From positions 3,856,669 through 3,920,668 of the forward strand of contig NZ_KB910518.1 of the NCBI RefSeq assembly GCF_000374185.1: DNA of 64,000 nucleotides. The letters are read 5' to 3'. The position numbers were made by a program, and so were the translations under genes. This document shows, piece by piece, positions 1-8,455 of this stretch (positions within the stretch are counted from its first letter, which is position 1; the number at the start of each line of letters is the position of its first letter). The stretch comes from Paenibacillus sp. HW567. GTDB taxonomy: Bacteria > Bacillota > Bacilli > Paenibacillales > Paenibacillaceae. The notes under the pieces were generated by a model that saw only the letters and a program-made list of their open reading frames with translations, was not told the origin of the DNA and did no database searches.

Positions 1-702
1 AAAGCCTACCGGCCTGCTACCGTCACCTTCCGCCCCGAATACACCATAAGAGACGTGGTTCACGCGATGGCCGCGCTCATCAAACGACAAAGCCGGCTGA
101 ACCTCCACACCATACGCTGACGTATAGGTCCGGTTCAGCAGGGAGGTAACATGCCGGTGATCCCGCACATCGTCCGCCGACCGGGCATAAAGCGGAACTG
201 CGGCTGTCGGCGTTAGGACAAGCGTCTCATCTCCTGTATTCGTAAGAACAACCTTCATTAGTTCTGCCTTATCATTGCCACATGGCACGAAGCTGGTAAT
301 TTCGGCTGTGATCCCCATCTCTCTGTTGCTGCGGGTTACCCGGTGCCAGAGAAATCCTGCCTCCAGAACCGCCTCGTCAGCATGGTTGGTATAGACAGCC
401 GCATTCTGCCTGGCTGAATTTCCGGAGGCCGACCACGCTCCCTTTCCCTCGGCGTATACCCAGAAATTGCGGGAGGCGCGGGAATTATGCAAATCCTCCA
501 CCGATAACGGAGGGGTCAGAAACGTATTATGGCCGGAAGCCGCCTGTCCATGCAGCTTTGGAGTCACCGATGACATCATGCCAGCTTCATTCACCAGCGG
601 AAAATATAAAAAGCTGCTGCGATCCGGCTGTTGCAGCCTGAACTCCCCATCTTGGCCGGTGAAGTACCAGCCGTTGATTTGATTACGGTCCACTGTGTTC
701 AT
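1..702 (-). CDS. GH94-type glycoside phosphorylase, N-terminal part (runs off window)
   Basis: Partial gene; 234 codons are visible and the frame is open to base 1. The product resembles the N-terminal beta-sandwich region of GH94 phosphorylases (cellobiose, laminaribiose or 1,2-beta-oligoglucan phosphorylase), with NFWVYAEGKGAWSASGNSA and a SADDVRDHRHVTSLL stretch typical of the family. Such enzymes split beta-glucosides with phosphate in the cytoplasm to glucose 1-phosphate. It is the last visible gene of an ABC importer operon that starts near 4.0 kb, so the imported sugar is probably its substrate. The ATG at 702 directly abuts the ribosome site GAGAGG; a GTG three codons inside (693) has better spacing and may be the true start. 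The active-site half lies outside the window, so substrate cannot be read. Confidence 0.75.
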   Translation of the reverse strand, partial: MNTVDRNQINGWYFTGQDGEFRLQQPDRSSFLYFPLVNEAGMMSSVTPKLHGQAASGHNTFLTPPLSVEDLHNSRASRNFWVYAEGKGAWSASGNSARQNAAVYTNHADEAVLEAGFLWHRVTRSNREMGITAEITSFVPCGNDKAELMKVVLTNTGDETLVLTPTAAVPLYARSADDVRDHRHVTSLLNRTYTSAYGVEVQPALSFDERGHRVNHVSYGVFGAEGDGSRPVGF

Positions 703-720
703 CCTCTCTTTTTTTGCAGC

Positions 721-1557
721 TTACGCTTTAACTGCGCCTGCAAGCGCACCGTCTACAATGTACTTTTGAATGAAGGTGTACAGCACGATCAGCGGAGCCG
801 ATACAATCATGATGCCGCAGGCCAGCATCGGCCAGTTATTGCCGTATTGCCCGCGGAATTCCTTCAGACCAAAGGTTATCGGATAATGGGTTGGGCTCGG
901 CAAATACATCACCGGACCGACAAAGTCATTCCAGATGCCAATCGCCGTCAGGATAACACCTGTCGCAATAACCGGCTTCATCAGCGGAAGGATAATCTGG
1001 AACAAATAACGGCTGTAGCCGCTGCCGTCCATGCCTGCCGCTTCGTCCAGCTCGCGGCTGATCGACTTGATATATCCGGTGAACATCATGAACACGATGC
1101 CGGTTCCGCTTGTTTTCAGCAAAATATAACCCAGCTTCGTATCATAGCCCACGAACCCGAGATCCTGTTTCAGCGCCAGCATCAATTTGAACTGAGCCAC
1201 CATCGGATTCGGCAAAAACTGCGACATCAGGAAGAAGAGATAAATAAAGCCGCTCCACTTCACATACCCTCTCGCCACCGGAAAAGCGCCAAAAAGCGAG
1301 ACAATTAAAGTCAATATCGTAGCAACACCGGTGTAAAGCAGACTGTTCAGGAAATAGTTCGAGAAATTGCCCTGCACCCAGGCATCTTTGTAGTTGCCCC
1401 ATTGAATATTTTTAACCAGTCCGATCGGGTCCAGCAGGTAATCGTTGAAGGATTTGAACGACACATTGAAGACGAACAGCATCGGTACAACGTATAGTAC
1501 AACCAGTACAGCGACCAGAGCGTAGGAGAGGATTGTGGCGGATTTGGATTCTTTCAT
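721..1557 (-). CDS. Carbohydrate ABC transporter permease, MalG type
   Basis: 278-residue inner-membrane permease with about six hydrophobic segments. The EAA loop that docks on the ATPase is visible near residues 187-205 (ELDEAAGMDGSGYSRYLFQI). This is the second permease of a CUT1 sugar importer. Its ATG overlaps the stop of the upstream permease by one base (TAATG), so the two are translationally coupled. No ATPase gene is present here, as is usual for such clusters in Firmicutes, which share an MsmX/UgpC-type ATPase encoded elsewhere. The following GH94 gene suggests import of a short beta-glucan oligosaccharide. Confidence 0.9.
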   Translation of the reverse strand: MKESKSATILSYALVAVLVVLYVVPMLFVFNVSFKSFNDYLLDPIGLVKNIQWGNYKDAWVQGNFSNYFLNSLLYTGVATILTLIVSLFGAFPVARGYVKWSGFIYLFFLMSQFLPNPMVAQFKLMLALKQDLGFVGYDTKLGYILLKTSGTGIVFMMFTGYIKSISRELDEAAGMDGSGYSRYLFQIILPLMKPVIATGVILTAIGIWNDFVGPVMYLPSPTHYPITFGLKEFRGQYGNNWPMLACGIMIVSAPLIVLYTFIQKYIVDGALAGAVKA

Positions 1558-2450
1558 TAATATTCCACCTCTCTCTTACGCATCTGTCTGACCGCAACCA
1601 CGACGAAGACCAGAATCATCAGGAACTGCACCACCGACAACGCCGAAGGAAGCCCCATCGCCAGACTGCCGCGGAAGGTTTCTTTGTATACGTCATAGGC
1701 CATAGTTCTTGTATTAAAACGTCCGTCCGTGGTCGCCAGAATAATATCAAAGGTGGACATGGCACCAATGATCGACAGGAGCATATTGACCGTAAAGGAA
1801 GGAGCGATCAGCGGGAACGTAATATTTTTAAAGGATTGCCATTTACTTGTACCGTCGATATATCCCGCTTCATACAGATCCTTTGGCACCGATTGGAGTC
1901 CTGCCAGGAAGATCAGCATGGAATAGCCCATATACATCCAGATTTGCACAAATATAATATAGCTGAACGCATGGGTGAAGCTTCCGAAGAACATGTCCTT
2001 ATAACCAAACAAAGAATGATAGAGCTCATTGACAGGGCCGCTGAGCGGATCGAACATCATGCTCCACATCAGTGCAACTACAGCGACACCGAGCACAACC
2101 GGCAGGAAAAATACCGCGCGGTAGAAGTAGTCACCCTTCAGCTTCTGATTGATGACCACAGCGACCAGAAGAGCAACACCGTTCTGCACAACCGTTACAA
2201 TGAACATGAAATAAACCGTTCTAATAATGGAGTCCACGCGCTCGCCTGAATTTCCCGAGTAAAATACATTGCGATAATTCTCAAGACCCACAAATTTCAT
2301 ATGACTTCCGGGCACATTCGTTATATCTGTAAAAGAATAAATGACCGTCAGCACCGAGGGGCCGAAGTAAAAAATAATATACAGCGCCAGTGGCACCATG
2401 AGCAGCAAGAAGGGCACATAACGTCTGAAACCTTTCCCGAATGGATACAT
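1557..2450 (-). CDS. Carbohydrate ABC transporter permease, MalF type
   Basis: Membrane permease of about 297 residues with roughly six transmembrane segments. An EAA-type motif (DLYEAGYIDGTSKWQSFKNI) is present in the C-terminal half. It pairs with the downstream MalG-type subunit to form the import channel. I chose the ATG at 2450 because an AGGTGA ribosome site lies five bases upstream; a GTG at 2459 with a weaker GAGG site is the alternative and adds three residues. It follows the binding-protein gene after an intercistronic hairpin. Confidence 0.88.
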   Translation of the reverse strand: MYPFGKGFRRYVPFLLLMVPLALYIIFYFGPSVLTVIYSFTDITNVPGSHMKFVGLENYRNVFYSGNSGERVDSIIRTVYFMFIVTVVQNGVALLVAVVINQKLKGDYFYRAVFFLPVVLGVAVVALMWSMMFDPLSGPVNELYHSLFGYKDMFFGSFTHAFSYIIFVQIWMYMGYSMLIFLAGLQSVPKDLYEAGYIDGTSKWQSFKNITFPLIAPSFTVNMLLSIIGAMSTFDIILATTDGRFNTRTMAYDVYKETFRGSLAMGLPSALSVVQFLMILVFVVVAVRQMRKREVEY

Positions 2451-2497
2451 CTCTCTCACCTACCCAATCCTCATTCAATAAATGATCATAAATGATC

Positions 2498-2520
2498 GGG
2501 GCCTGAACAGATCAGACCCC
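2498..2520 (-). other. Intercistronic hairpin between binding protein and permease genes
   Basis: A stem of nine positions (GGGG-CTGA against TCAG-CCCC, one mismatch) with a short loop lies just after the binding-protein stop. There is no T-run after it. Hairpins in this position commonly protect the upstream message and keep binding protein more abundant than permease; that role is inferred. Confidence 0.5.
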
Positions 2521-2551
2521 GAAAATGTACAGTATATTGGTAGCTTATAGC

Positions 2552-3913
2552 TTATTTAGGGGCTGCGGCTTCCCATTCTTTTTGCTGCACATCGGCCAGC
2601 TCTTTAGCAGTCTTGAATTCTCCGCCCGGAGCCAGATACTCGGTATGAACGCCTTCAGCAGCAAGGTGCTCGCCGACATTATTGCGGTTAATCATCAGGA
2701 TTTCATAAGCAAGCTCGAAATCGCCGGCCAGGTATGGCGACAGCTCTTTATCTATGAACTCGCTGTCCGTCTTAACATTGTCTTGGGTTGGCAGGAAACC
2801 CGCAGCTTTAACATAAGCTGTATAGTTCTCCGGTTCGGAGAAGAACTCCAGCCATTTCAGAGCGCCCGCTTTGTTCGGGCCTTTCTCTGCTGCATACCAG
2901 GTCACATCGTATTTGCCGACAAGTGATTTGTTTTTTGCAGCATCTTCAGTAGCCGGAATAGGGAAGTAACCAAATTTCAGATTCGGATTCGCCGCAGCAA
3001 TAGTTGGAGCATCCCAAGTTCCGTCAGCGATCAGAGCCGCTTTTCCTGTAGCAAAGTAGGACGGGGCTGTTGCATAGTCGATCCCCATAAATCCATCAAT
3101 AATATATTTGTCCTGAAGCGTTTTCATTTTGTCCAGTACTTCGACTGCTTCGGCATCATTGTAAGCGGTTTGACCTTTCCAGACGCCTTCGATCCATTTC
3201 TGCTGGTCGCCGCCGCCGAGAATCTTCGCTTGCAGACCGAACACCGGCAGCTTCAGCGGCCATACGTCTTTACCTGCAACTACGATTGGCACAATACTCT
3301 TCGATTTCAGAGTGTCGAGAACTTTAGTGAACTCTGTCCACGTAGTTGGAACCGTCAGAGCGTTCTGCTCAAAGATTTCCTTATTGTAGAAAAATCCCGA
3401 CATAGCCACTTTACCGGTTGGAATCGCATACACTTTGTCCTTGTAAGTGCCTGCCTTGGCGATATCATTTACGTTGTAATTCTTCACGAAAGCTTCGCCG
3501 GACAAATCAGCGATCAGGCCGGAGTCAATCCATTGCTGCCAATCCGGCACCTTCGCTCCCGGCGTCCAATCCTTCGGTGACAGTCTCATGCCGGACAAGT
3601 CGGCGAGAATGTCTACATCGCCTGCCGTAATTCTTGCTCTTTGAGCTTGTTTGAACTCATCATCCGGTCCTGTTGTTGTGTACTCAACTTTATATTCCGG
3701 ATACTTTTCCTCGAACTTCTTATTAATTTCTTCGATAGCTTTGTTAATGTTCTCTTGTTTCCAGTGCAGAATCTTGATCACTGTCTTCTCACCGGATGCC
3801 GCATTCTTCGGAGCATTAGTAGCCTCACTGTTCGCGTTATTTTTGCCTCCGCATGCGGATAATGAGAGCAGAAGCACAGAACTCAGCAAGACCGCAGAAA
3901 GCTTCTTTACCAT
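2552..3913 (-). CDS. Sugar ABC transporter substrate-binding lipoprotein
   Basis: 453-residue extracellular solute-binding protein (family 1). It starts with MVKKLSAVLLSSVLLLSLS followed by the lipobox Cys (SACGG), so it is a membrane-anchored lipoprotein. The frame stays open upstream, but the ATG at 3913 has a GGGGGG ribosome site seven bases before it, so this start is preferred. It is the first gene of the operon binding protein-MalF-MalG-GH94 phosphorylase. Two palindromic operators lie 40-100 bases upstream, facing a LacI gene, so repression relieved by the imported sugar is likely. The ligand cannot be read from sequence; a beta-glucan oligosaccharide is inferred from the GH94 gene. 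Confidence 0.92.
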   Translation of the reverse strand: MVKKLSAVLLSSVLLLSLSACGGKNNANSEATNAPKNAASGEKTVIKILHWKQENINKAIEEINKKFEEKYPEYKVEYTTTGPDDEFKQAQRARITAGDVDILADLSGMRLSPKDWTPGAKVPDWQQWIDSGLIADLSGEAFVKNYNVNDIAKAGTYKDKVYAIPTGKVAMSGFFYNKEIFEQNALTVPTTWTEFTKVLDTLKSKSIVPIVVAGKDVWPLKLPVFGLQAKILGGGDQQKWIEGVWKGQTAYNDAEAVEVLDKMKTLQDKYIIDGFMGIDYATAPSYFATGKAALIADGTWDAPTIAAANPNLKFGYFPIPATEDAAKNKSLVGKYDVTWYAAEKGPNKAGALKWLEFFSEPENYTAYVKAAGFLPTQDNVKTDSEFIDKELSPYLAGDFELAYEILMINRNNVGEHLAAEGVHTEYLAPGGEFKTAKELADVQQKEWEAAAPK

Positions 3914-3947
3914 TTTGTTACCCCCCAAAATAAATTGATATAGCTTC

Positions 3948-3968
3948 TTTACGAAACAGTTTCGTAAA
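3948..3968. promoter_or_regulatory. LacI-type operator 1 (21-bp perfect palindrome)
   Basis: TTACGAAAC-A-GTTTCGTAA, extended by one more pair, is a perfect inverted repeat in the leader of the binding-protein gene. The half-site ACGAAA recurs in the two other palindromes of this gap, so one regulator, most likely the adjacent LacI protein, probably binds all three. Confidence 0.75.
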
Positions 3969-3992
3969 ATTACGCATATTCTCAGCAATTAA

Positions 3993-4010
3993 ACCGAAAG
4001 CGGTTTCGTT
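3993..4010. promoter_or_regulatory. LacI-type operator 2
   Basis: CGAAA-GCGG-TTTCG with a central CG dinucleotide, a classic LacI-family operator layout. It sits about ten bases downstream of the predicted -10 box of the importer operon, so binding would block transcription start. Confidence 0.7.
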
Positions 4011-4017
4011 GTTTTTA

Positions 4018-4045
4018 TTATTACATCGTTAATTATCTTTGTAAA
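4018..4045 (-). promoter_or_regulatory. Predicted sigma-A promoter of the sugar importer operon
   Basis: On the minus strand TTTACA (4045-4040) and TAATAA (4023-4018) are separated by 16 bases. Operator 2 follows immediately, consistent with LacI repression. Confidence 0.5.
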
Positions 4046-4122
4046 GTATTTTTTATTCCTTGATTTTCCGGCTTTTTTACGCAATCACCTATTATAAGTA
4101 TTGAAATCTCTGACATCTCTCA

Positions 4123-4171
4123 TTGACTACTTTCTGCTAAATCTATAAAATGAATAACGAAACTATTTCGT
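4123..4171 (+). promoter_or_regulatory. Predicted lacI promoter with operator 3
   Basis: TTGACT (4123-4128) and TATAAA (4144-4149) have a short 15-base spacer. ACGAAACTATTTCGT at 4157-4171, the third ACGAAA palindrome of this gap, lies over the expected transcription start, suggesting autoregulation. Confidence 0.5.
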
Positions 4172-4258
4172 AATTATTCATTCCGATCATTTTTGACCAG
4201 CTTACATACCTCTCTCATTACCTTTTAAGAGCAATTTTTATACAAAGGGGGACTTGTC

Positions 4259-5302
4259 ATGACTTACAATATTAAAGATATAGCGAAAATAGCCGGGGTT
4301 TCGGTATCGACAGTATCCAAAATCATCAATAACTACAGTGATATTTCGGAAGATACCCGAACCAGAGTGCTCCAGATCATTAAGGAGACCGGATACAACC
4401 CTTCCAACTCGGCTAAAACGCTGGCAACCAAATCCTCAAGCCTAATTGGTGTCATCTTTGCAGGCATGCTGAATGTTGATTTCACCCACCCTTTTTTTAT
4501 CGAAGTCCTGAATTCCTTCAAGAAGCAAATGGGGCTGCTTGGCTACGACCTCCTCTTCTTCTCTAACGAAAAGTTCCCAAGCGGGGACAATAACGATTAC
4601 CTGGCCCGCTGCCAGCATTACAATGTAGACGGCTGTGTGCTTATCTCCGGGCAGGAGCTGGAAGCCTCAATCAGCCAGCTTGATAACAGTTCAATTCCTT
4701 GCATAGGTGTGGATATGAAGCTGTCCGGCCGCAACTCCGGTTATATCATGTCGGATAACTACAAGATGTCCTCCAAGGTCGTCGAGCATTTCTATTTGCT
4801 GGGGTATCGTGAACTGGGCTATATCGGCAGCACCCTGGAATCGGATATCTCCAATATGCGCGAGAGCGGTTACCGCAAAGCCATCGAGGATCTGGGGCTG
4901 CAGATCAATGAGAGTTGGTTCCTGAACGGGGAAAATTTCTTTGAGGCCAGCGGTTATGAAACGATGCGCCGGATGATTGCCGCCGGGCCATTGCCCCGGG
5001 CGATCTTCGCAGCCTCCGATCAGCTTGCCATCGGAGCGCTCCGTGCGCTTAAAGAAGCCGCTATTCCGGTTCCCGGGACGCTTGCGCTGATCGGCTGCGA
5101 TGATATCGAAGCATGCCATTATACAACGCCGCCGCTGAGCACGATCAGGCAAAACAAAGAGAAAATCGGGCGGCTAGCCGCGCTCATGCTGTATGACCTC
5201 ATTAACAGCCAATCCGGCGCAAGCTCCTTCATTGTCGAGCCGGAATTGATTGTACGGGAGTCCTGCGGGGCTGCTAAGCCGGGTCTGGACTCTCACTTCT
5301 GA
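4259..5302 (+). CDS. LacI family transcriptional regulator
   Basis: 347 residues. The N-terminal helix-turn-helix and hinge helix are clear (IKDIAKIAGVSVSTVSKIIN, then YNPSNSAKTLATKSS). They are followed by a periplasmic-binding-protein-like sensor domain ending in the usual IGCDDIEACHYTTPPLSTI segment. The ribosome site AAAGGGGG precedes the ATG. It is divergent from the importer operon, with three matching palindromes in the 345-base gap, so it is the likely local repressor. The effector is not identifiable by eye. Confidence 0.92.
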   Translation: MTYNIKDIAKIAGVSVSTVSKIINNYSDISEDTRTRVLQIIKETGYNPSNSAKTLATKSSSLIGVIFAGMLNVDFTHPFFIEVLNSFKKQMGLLGYDLLFFSNEKFPSGDNNDYLARCQHYNVDGCVLISGQELEASISQLDNSSIPCIGVDMKLSGRNSGYIMSDNYKMSSKVVEHFYLLGYRELGYIGSTLESDISNMRESGYRKAIEDLGLQINESWFLNGENFFEASGYETMRRMIAAGPLPRAIFAASDQLAIGALRALKEAAIPVPGTLALIGCDDIEACHYTTPPLSTIRQNKEKIGRLAALMLYDLINSQSGASSFIVEPELIVRESCGAAKPGLDSHF

Positions 5303-5326
5303 AATGCACCACTGCGCCGCTGTGAA

Positions 5327-5362
5327 GGCATGAGAGGGCTCTGAGGCCCTCCTTCTCATGCC
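5327..5362 (+). terminator. Hairpin after lacI
   Basis: GGCATGAGA-GGGC pairs with GCCC-TTCTCATGCC with a small bulge. A T-rich tract is absent, so termination strength is uncertain. Confidence 0.4.
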
Positions 5363-5415
5363 CTGCTATCCTCAGCCTGGAGATGACGCCCATACTGGGG
5401 CATATATGCAAAAAA

Positions 5416-5442
5416 AAAAGACAGCGAAGTTCGCTGTCTTTT
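5416..5442 (-). terminator. glnA: Terminator of glnA
   Basis: Perfect stem AAAGACAGCGA/TCGCTGTCTTT with a three-base loop, followed on the minus strand by a long T-run. The plus-strand side also ends in T's, so it may serve lacI as well. Confidence 0.85.
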
Positions 5443-5480
5443 CTTATCATTCAATGTGAATCTCTTATATCGCTGCAATC

Positions 5481-6905
5481 TTATACATCGAAGTACAGGG
5501 AGTATTCATGCGGATGAACACGAATGGCAACCGCTTGAGCTTCGGAACGTTTCAGAGCGATGTAGTTATCAATGAAGTCCTTAGTGAATACGCCGCCTTC
5601 TGTAAGGAATTCAAAGTCAGCTTCCAAAGCATCGAGGGCTTCGTCCAGTGTACCTGGAACGCTGCGGATCTTCTCCTTGTCTTGGTCAGACAATTCGTAG
5701 ATGTTCTTGTCCAGAGGACCATATCCCAATTCGATCGGGTTAATCTTCTTCTTGATTCCGTCCAGACCAGCCATCAGCATTGCCGAGAATGCCAGGTAAG
5801 GGTTGGCTGTGGAGTCAGGAGTACGGAATTCAATACGACAGCCCTTAGGTGTCACAGCCGCTACCGGGATACGGACTGCAGCGGAACGGTTACCTTTGGA
5901 GAACACCAGGTTAACCGGTGCCTCGTAACCAGGAACCAGACGTTTGAACGAGTTGGTGCTTGGGTTGGTCAGCGCGATCAATGCCGGAGCATGATACAGG
6001 ATACCGCCGATGTAGTTCAGAGCCATCTCACTCAGGTTGGCATATCCGCCCTTTTCGTAGAACAAAGGAGAATCGCCGTTGAAAATGGATTGGTGAACGT
6101 GCATACCGCTACCATTGTCGCCGAACAGCGGTTTTGGCATGAACGTTGCTACTTTACCGTACTGGCGAGCAGTGTTCTGCACAATATATTTGTAAGTAAG
6201 GAGGTTGTCAGCCGTTTTCTTCAGGGTGTCAAAACGGAAGTTGATCTCCGCTTGGCCTGCAGTTGCCACTTCATGGTGATGACGTTCGATTTCAAGGCCT
6301 GCTTCACCAAGCAGACGGCACATTTCACTGCGGATATCCTGCTGGGAGTCCACTGGTGCTACCGGCACATAGCCGCCTTTTACAGCTACTTTGAATGCAA
6401 GGTTGCCGCCTTCGTCTTTACGGCCAGTGTTCCAAGCCGCTTCTTCGGAATCTACAAAGAAAGAAGAACTATTCATGCCGCTCTCATAGCGAACATCGTC
6501 AAAGATAAAGAACTCGGATTCAGGTGCGAAGAATGCTGCGGTACCTACACCGCTTGCTTGCAGGAATTCTTCAGCTTTTACGGCGATACCGCGTGGATCG
6601 CGCTCGTAACGTTCGCCATCAGGTGTGAAAATATCGCACATAATGTTAAGCGTCGGATGAGCTGTAAAAGGATCAATGTATGAAGCGTTCGGATCAGGCA
6701 TCATTACCATGTCAGATTCTTCAATACCACGGAATCCCTTAATGGAAGAACCGTCGAATGCAACACCATTCACAAATGTTTCTTCTTCAACTGCCGATGC
6801 AGGAAGCGTAATATGGTGGGCACGTCCACCCAAATCTACAAAACGAAAATCCACCCACTCGATATTGTTCTCTTTGATCGTCTGCAACACTTTTTCAACC
6901 GACAT
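5481..6905 (-). CDS. glnA: Glutamine synthetase type I
   Basis: 474-residue ATP-dependent glutamine synthetase: glutamate plus ammonia to glutamine, in the cytoplasm as a dodecamer. Visible family signatures are FDGSSIKGF, PESEFFIFD, GDNGSGMHVHQS, NPSTNSFKRLVPGYEAP and RIEFRTPDSTANPY. It is longer than the roughly 444-residue GlnR-controlled Bacillus enzyme. Near the C-terminal third it carries KNIYEL, at the position of the KNLYDL adenylylation loop of the longer GSI-beta enzymes. The ATG at 6905 follows GGGGAGG with nine bases; an upstream TTG in frame is unlikely. It stands alone, without glnR beside it. Its promoter and a TnrA/GlnR-like box lie upstream. Confidence 0.96.
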   Translation of the reverse strand: MSVEKVLQTIKENNIEWVDFRFVDLGGRAHHITLPASAVEEETFVNGVAFDGSSIKGFRGIEESDMVMMPDPNASYIDPFTAHPTLNIMCDIFTPDGERYERDPRGIAVKAEEFLQASGVGTAAFFAPESEFFIFDDVRYESGMNSSSFFVDSEEAAWNTGRKDEGGNLAFKVAVKGGYVPVAPVDSQQDIRSEMCRLLGEAGLEIERHHHEVATAGQAEINFRFDTLKKTADNLLTYKYIVQNTARQYGKVATFMPKPLFGDNGSGMHVHQSIFNGDSPLFYEKGGYANLSEMALNYIGGILYHAPALIALTNPSTNSFKRLVPGYEAPVNLVFSKGNRSAAVRIPVAAVTPKGCRIEFRTPDSTANPYLAFSAMLMAGLDGIKKKINPIELGYGPLDKNIYELSDQDKEKIRSVPGTLDEALDALEADFEFLTEGGVFTKDFIDNYIALKRSEAQAVAIRVHPHEYSLYFDV

Positions 6906-6985
6906 GAATAAATTCCTCCCCAAATTCCGAACATTAGGCCGCTCACAGTATCAAATGTTCTTGTTTTTAATTTTTTGCTGTTGTC

Positions 6986-7014
6986 ATTATAAATCCCGAA
7001 CCTAACATCGTCAA
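6986..7014 (-). promoter_or_regulatory. glnA: glnA promoter
   Basis: Minus-strand TTGACG (7014-7009), a 17-base spacer and a perfect TATAAT (6991-6986). Confidence 0.85.
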
Positions 7015-7042
7015 TGCTTATGTCAGGTATTTCTTTCAACAA

Positions 7043-7059
7043 TGTAAGATATTCTAACG
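7043..7059. promoter_or_regulatory. GlnR/TnrA-like box upstream of glnA
   Basis: TGTAA-N7-TAACG matches the TGTNA-N7-TNACA nitrogen box at all but the last base. It ends about 29 bases upstream of the -35 of glnA, a position fitting activation or dual control. One mismatch and a single copy keep confidence moderate. Confidence 0.45.
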
Positions 7060-7117
7060 CTTTCGTGAAAAATGATTATTTAGGCCAAACAAGTGTCATA
7101 TTTGCCCTGCTATGTAC

Positions 7118-7161
7118 AAAAACAGTCCTCTTTCCCCGCCCGAAAGCGGGATGGAGGACTG
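7118..7161 (-). terminator. aroF: Terminator of aroF
   Basis: CAGTCCTC/GAGGACTG outer stem with an inner CCCGC/GGCGGG pairing, followed on the minus strand by TTTTTG. Confidence 0.85.
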
Positions 7162-7187
7162 GTAGAACGCCTTTTATGATCCGCAGT

Positions 7188-8234
7188 TTAGAGCACCGGA
7201 GCCGCTTCAAGCGAAGCGGAGAACTTGCGGCCCACAAGCGGAGCCAGCTTCTCGAGGTCTCTCAGCAGGTTGTCAAACTGCTCAGGGAACAGAGATTGAA
7301 CACCATCGCCTGTCATGGAATTATCCGGATCGGTATGCATTTCGATAATCAGCCCGTTGGCACCTGCCGCAACCGATGCCTTGGCCATCGGCTCAACCAG
7401 CTCACGCCGTCCTGTACCATGGCTCGGATCAGAAATAACCGGAAGATGGCTCAAGCTCTGGAGTGCAGGGATGGCAGACAGATCCAGCGTATTGCGTGTG
7501 TAGGTTTCAAAGGTACGGATACCGCGCTCGCACAGCATAACATCGCGGTTGCCGCCGGCGAGAATGTATTCCGCCGCATTCAGCAGCTCATCGTAAGTGG
7601 CACTGAAGCCGCGTTTGAGCAGCACAGGCCGTCCGCAGGTTCCCAGCTTGCGCAGCAGGTCAAAGTTCTGCATATTCCGTGTGCCCACCTGCAGAATATC
7701 CGCATGCTCCGCACAAATATCAACATACTCCGGTGTCATAACCTCTGTGATGGTCAGCAGGCCATGACGTTTTCCGGCTTCCGCCATCATCGTAAGACCT
7801 TCCACACCTACCCCTTGGAAGCTGTATGGACCGGTCCGCGGCTTGAAGGCTCCGCCGCGCAGCACCTGACCGCCGGAGGCTTTGACCAAACGCGCGATTT
7901 CATCAATCTGCTCCGGTGATTCCACGGCGCAAGGCCCGCCCATAATGACAAGATGCTCGCCGCCGATCTTCACGCCGCGGATATCAATAATGGTATCCTC
8001 AGGATGGAAGTCCCGGCTCGCCAGCTTGTAGGACTTGGAGATCTTTACCACGTTCTCCACACCCTTCATCTGCCGGAGATGCTCGGCCAGCTTAGGAGTA
8101 ACTCCGCCGACAAGACCGATTACGGTATGATCCGCACCCCGTGAGAGATGAACCTGCAGCCCTTCTTTTTCAATTACAGCAATTATCTCATTAACCTGCT
8201 CCTGCGGTGTCTGATTAGATGTTATTACGATCAT
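7188..8234 (-). CDS. aroF: 3-deoxy-7-phosphoheptulonate synthase (DAHP synthase)
   Basis: 348 residues; first step of the shikimate pathway (phosphoenolpyruvate plus erythrose 4-phosphate). Residues 1-70 form a small ferredoxin-like regulatory domain (ITSNQTPQEQVNEIIAVIEK...), as in the type I-beta enzymes. The catalytic barrel follows with GGPCAVES, RGGAFKPRTGPYSFQG, LKRGFSAT and SDPSHGTGRR. This domain order predicts feedback inhibition by an aromatic product or pathway intermediate, as known for this subtype. GGGGAG precedes the ATG. It has its own promoter and terminator and is probably monocistronic. Confidence 0.96.
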   Translation of the reverse strand: MIVITSNQTPQEQVNEIIAVIEKEGLQVHLSRGADHTVIGLVGGVTPKLAEHLRQMKGVENVVKISKSYKLASRDFHPEDTIIDIRGVKIGGEHLVIMGGPCAVESPEQIDEIARLVKASGGQVLRGGAFKPRTGPYSFQGVGVEGLTMMAEAGKRHGLLTITEVMTPEYVDICAEHADILQVGTRNMQNFDLLRKLGTCGRPVLLKRGFSATYDELLNAAEYILAGGNRDVMLCERGIRTFETYTRNTLDLSAIPALQSLSHLPVISDPSHGTGRRELVEPMAKASVAAGANGLIIEMHTDPDNSMTGDGVQSLFPEQFDNLLRDLEKLAPLVGRKFSASLEAAPVL

Positions 8235-8332
8235 ATTCTAGCTCCCCTTCTGGACAAAAATTGTTAAAATGGCACTGAAAATCACAAATACTATTTCGCT
8301 ACGACGCGTGTACGCTTTTAAGCACTAAAGCA

Positions 8333-8361
8333 ATTTTAACTCATTAAGCTGTATTAGTCAA
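8333..8361 (-). promoter_or_regulatory. aroF: aroF promoter
   Basis: Minus-strand TTGACT (8361-8356), 17-base spacer, TAAAAT (8338-8333), about 100 bases before the aroF start. Confidence 0.75.
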
Positions 8362-8387
8362 TCTGTATTCCCAGCTCTAGTTGTACG

Positions 8388-8436
8388 AAAAAAAAGCACA
8401 CATTCCCTGAATGGGAATTATGTGCTCTTCTATTAA
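8388..8436 (-). terminator. ispH: Terminator of ispH
   Basis: GAGCACATAATTCCC pairs with GGGAATGTGTGCT around a five-base loop, followed on the minus strand by eight T's. Confidence 0.9.
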
Positions 8437-8455
8437 TTCTGCAGCTACATCATAA

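Noticed and set aside
3993..4010. CcpA catabolite (cre) site
   Set aside because: It resembles LacI-family operators in general, but its ACGAAA half-site matches the two neighbouring palindromes better than the cre consensus, so the local LacI is the simpler reader.
5508..6683. A 391-codon open frame on the plus strand opposite glnA
   Set aside because: It mirrors the codon bias of glnA, has no ribosome site and encodes no known motif. Similar antisense frames opposite cobL (41513-42634), cbiD and cbiC (43664-44707) and liaS were rejected for the same reason.
8235..8332. Leader riboswitch or T-box before aroF
   Set aside because: No terminator/antiterminator pair or T-box core is visible between the promoter and the start.
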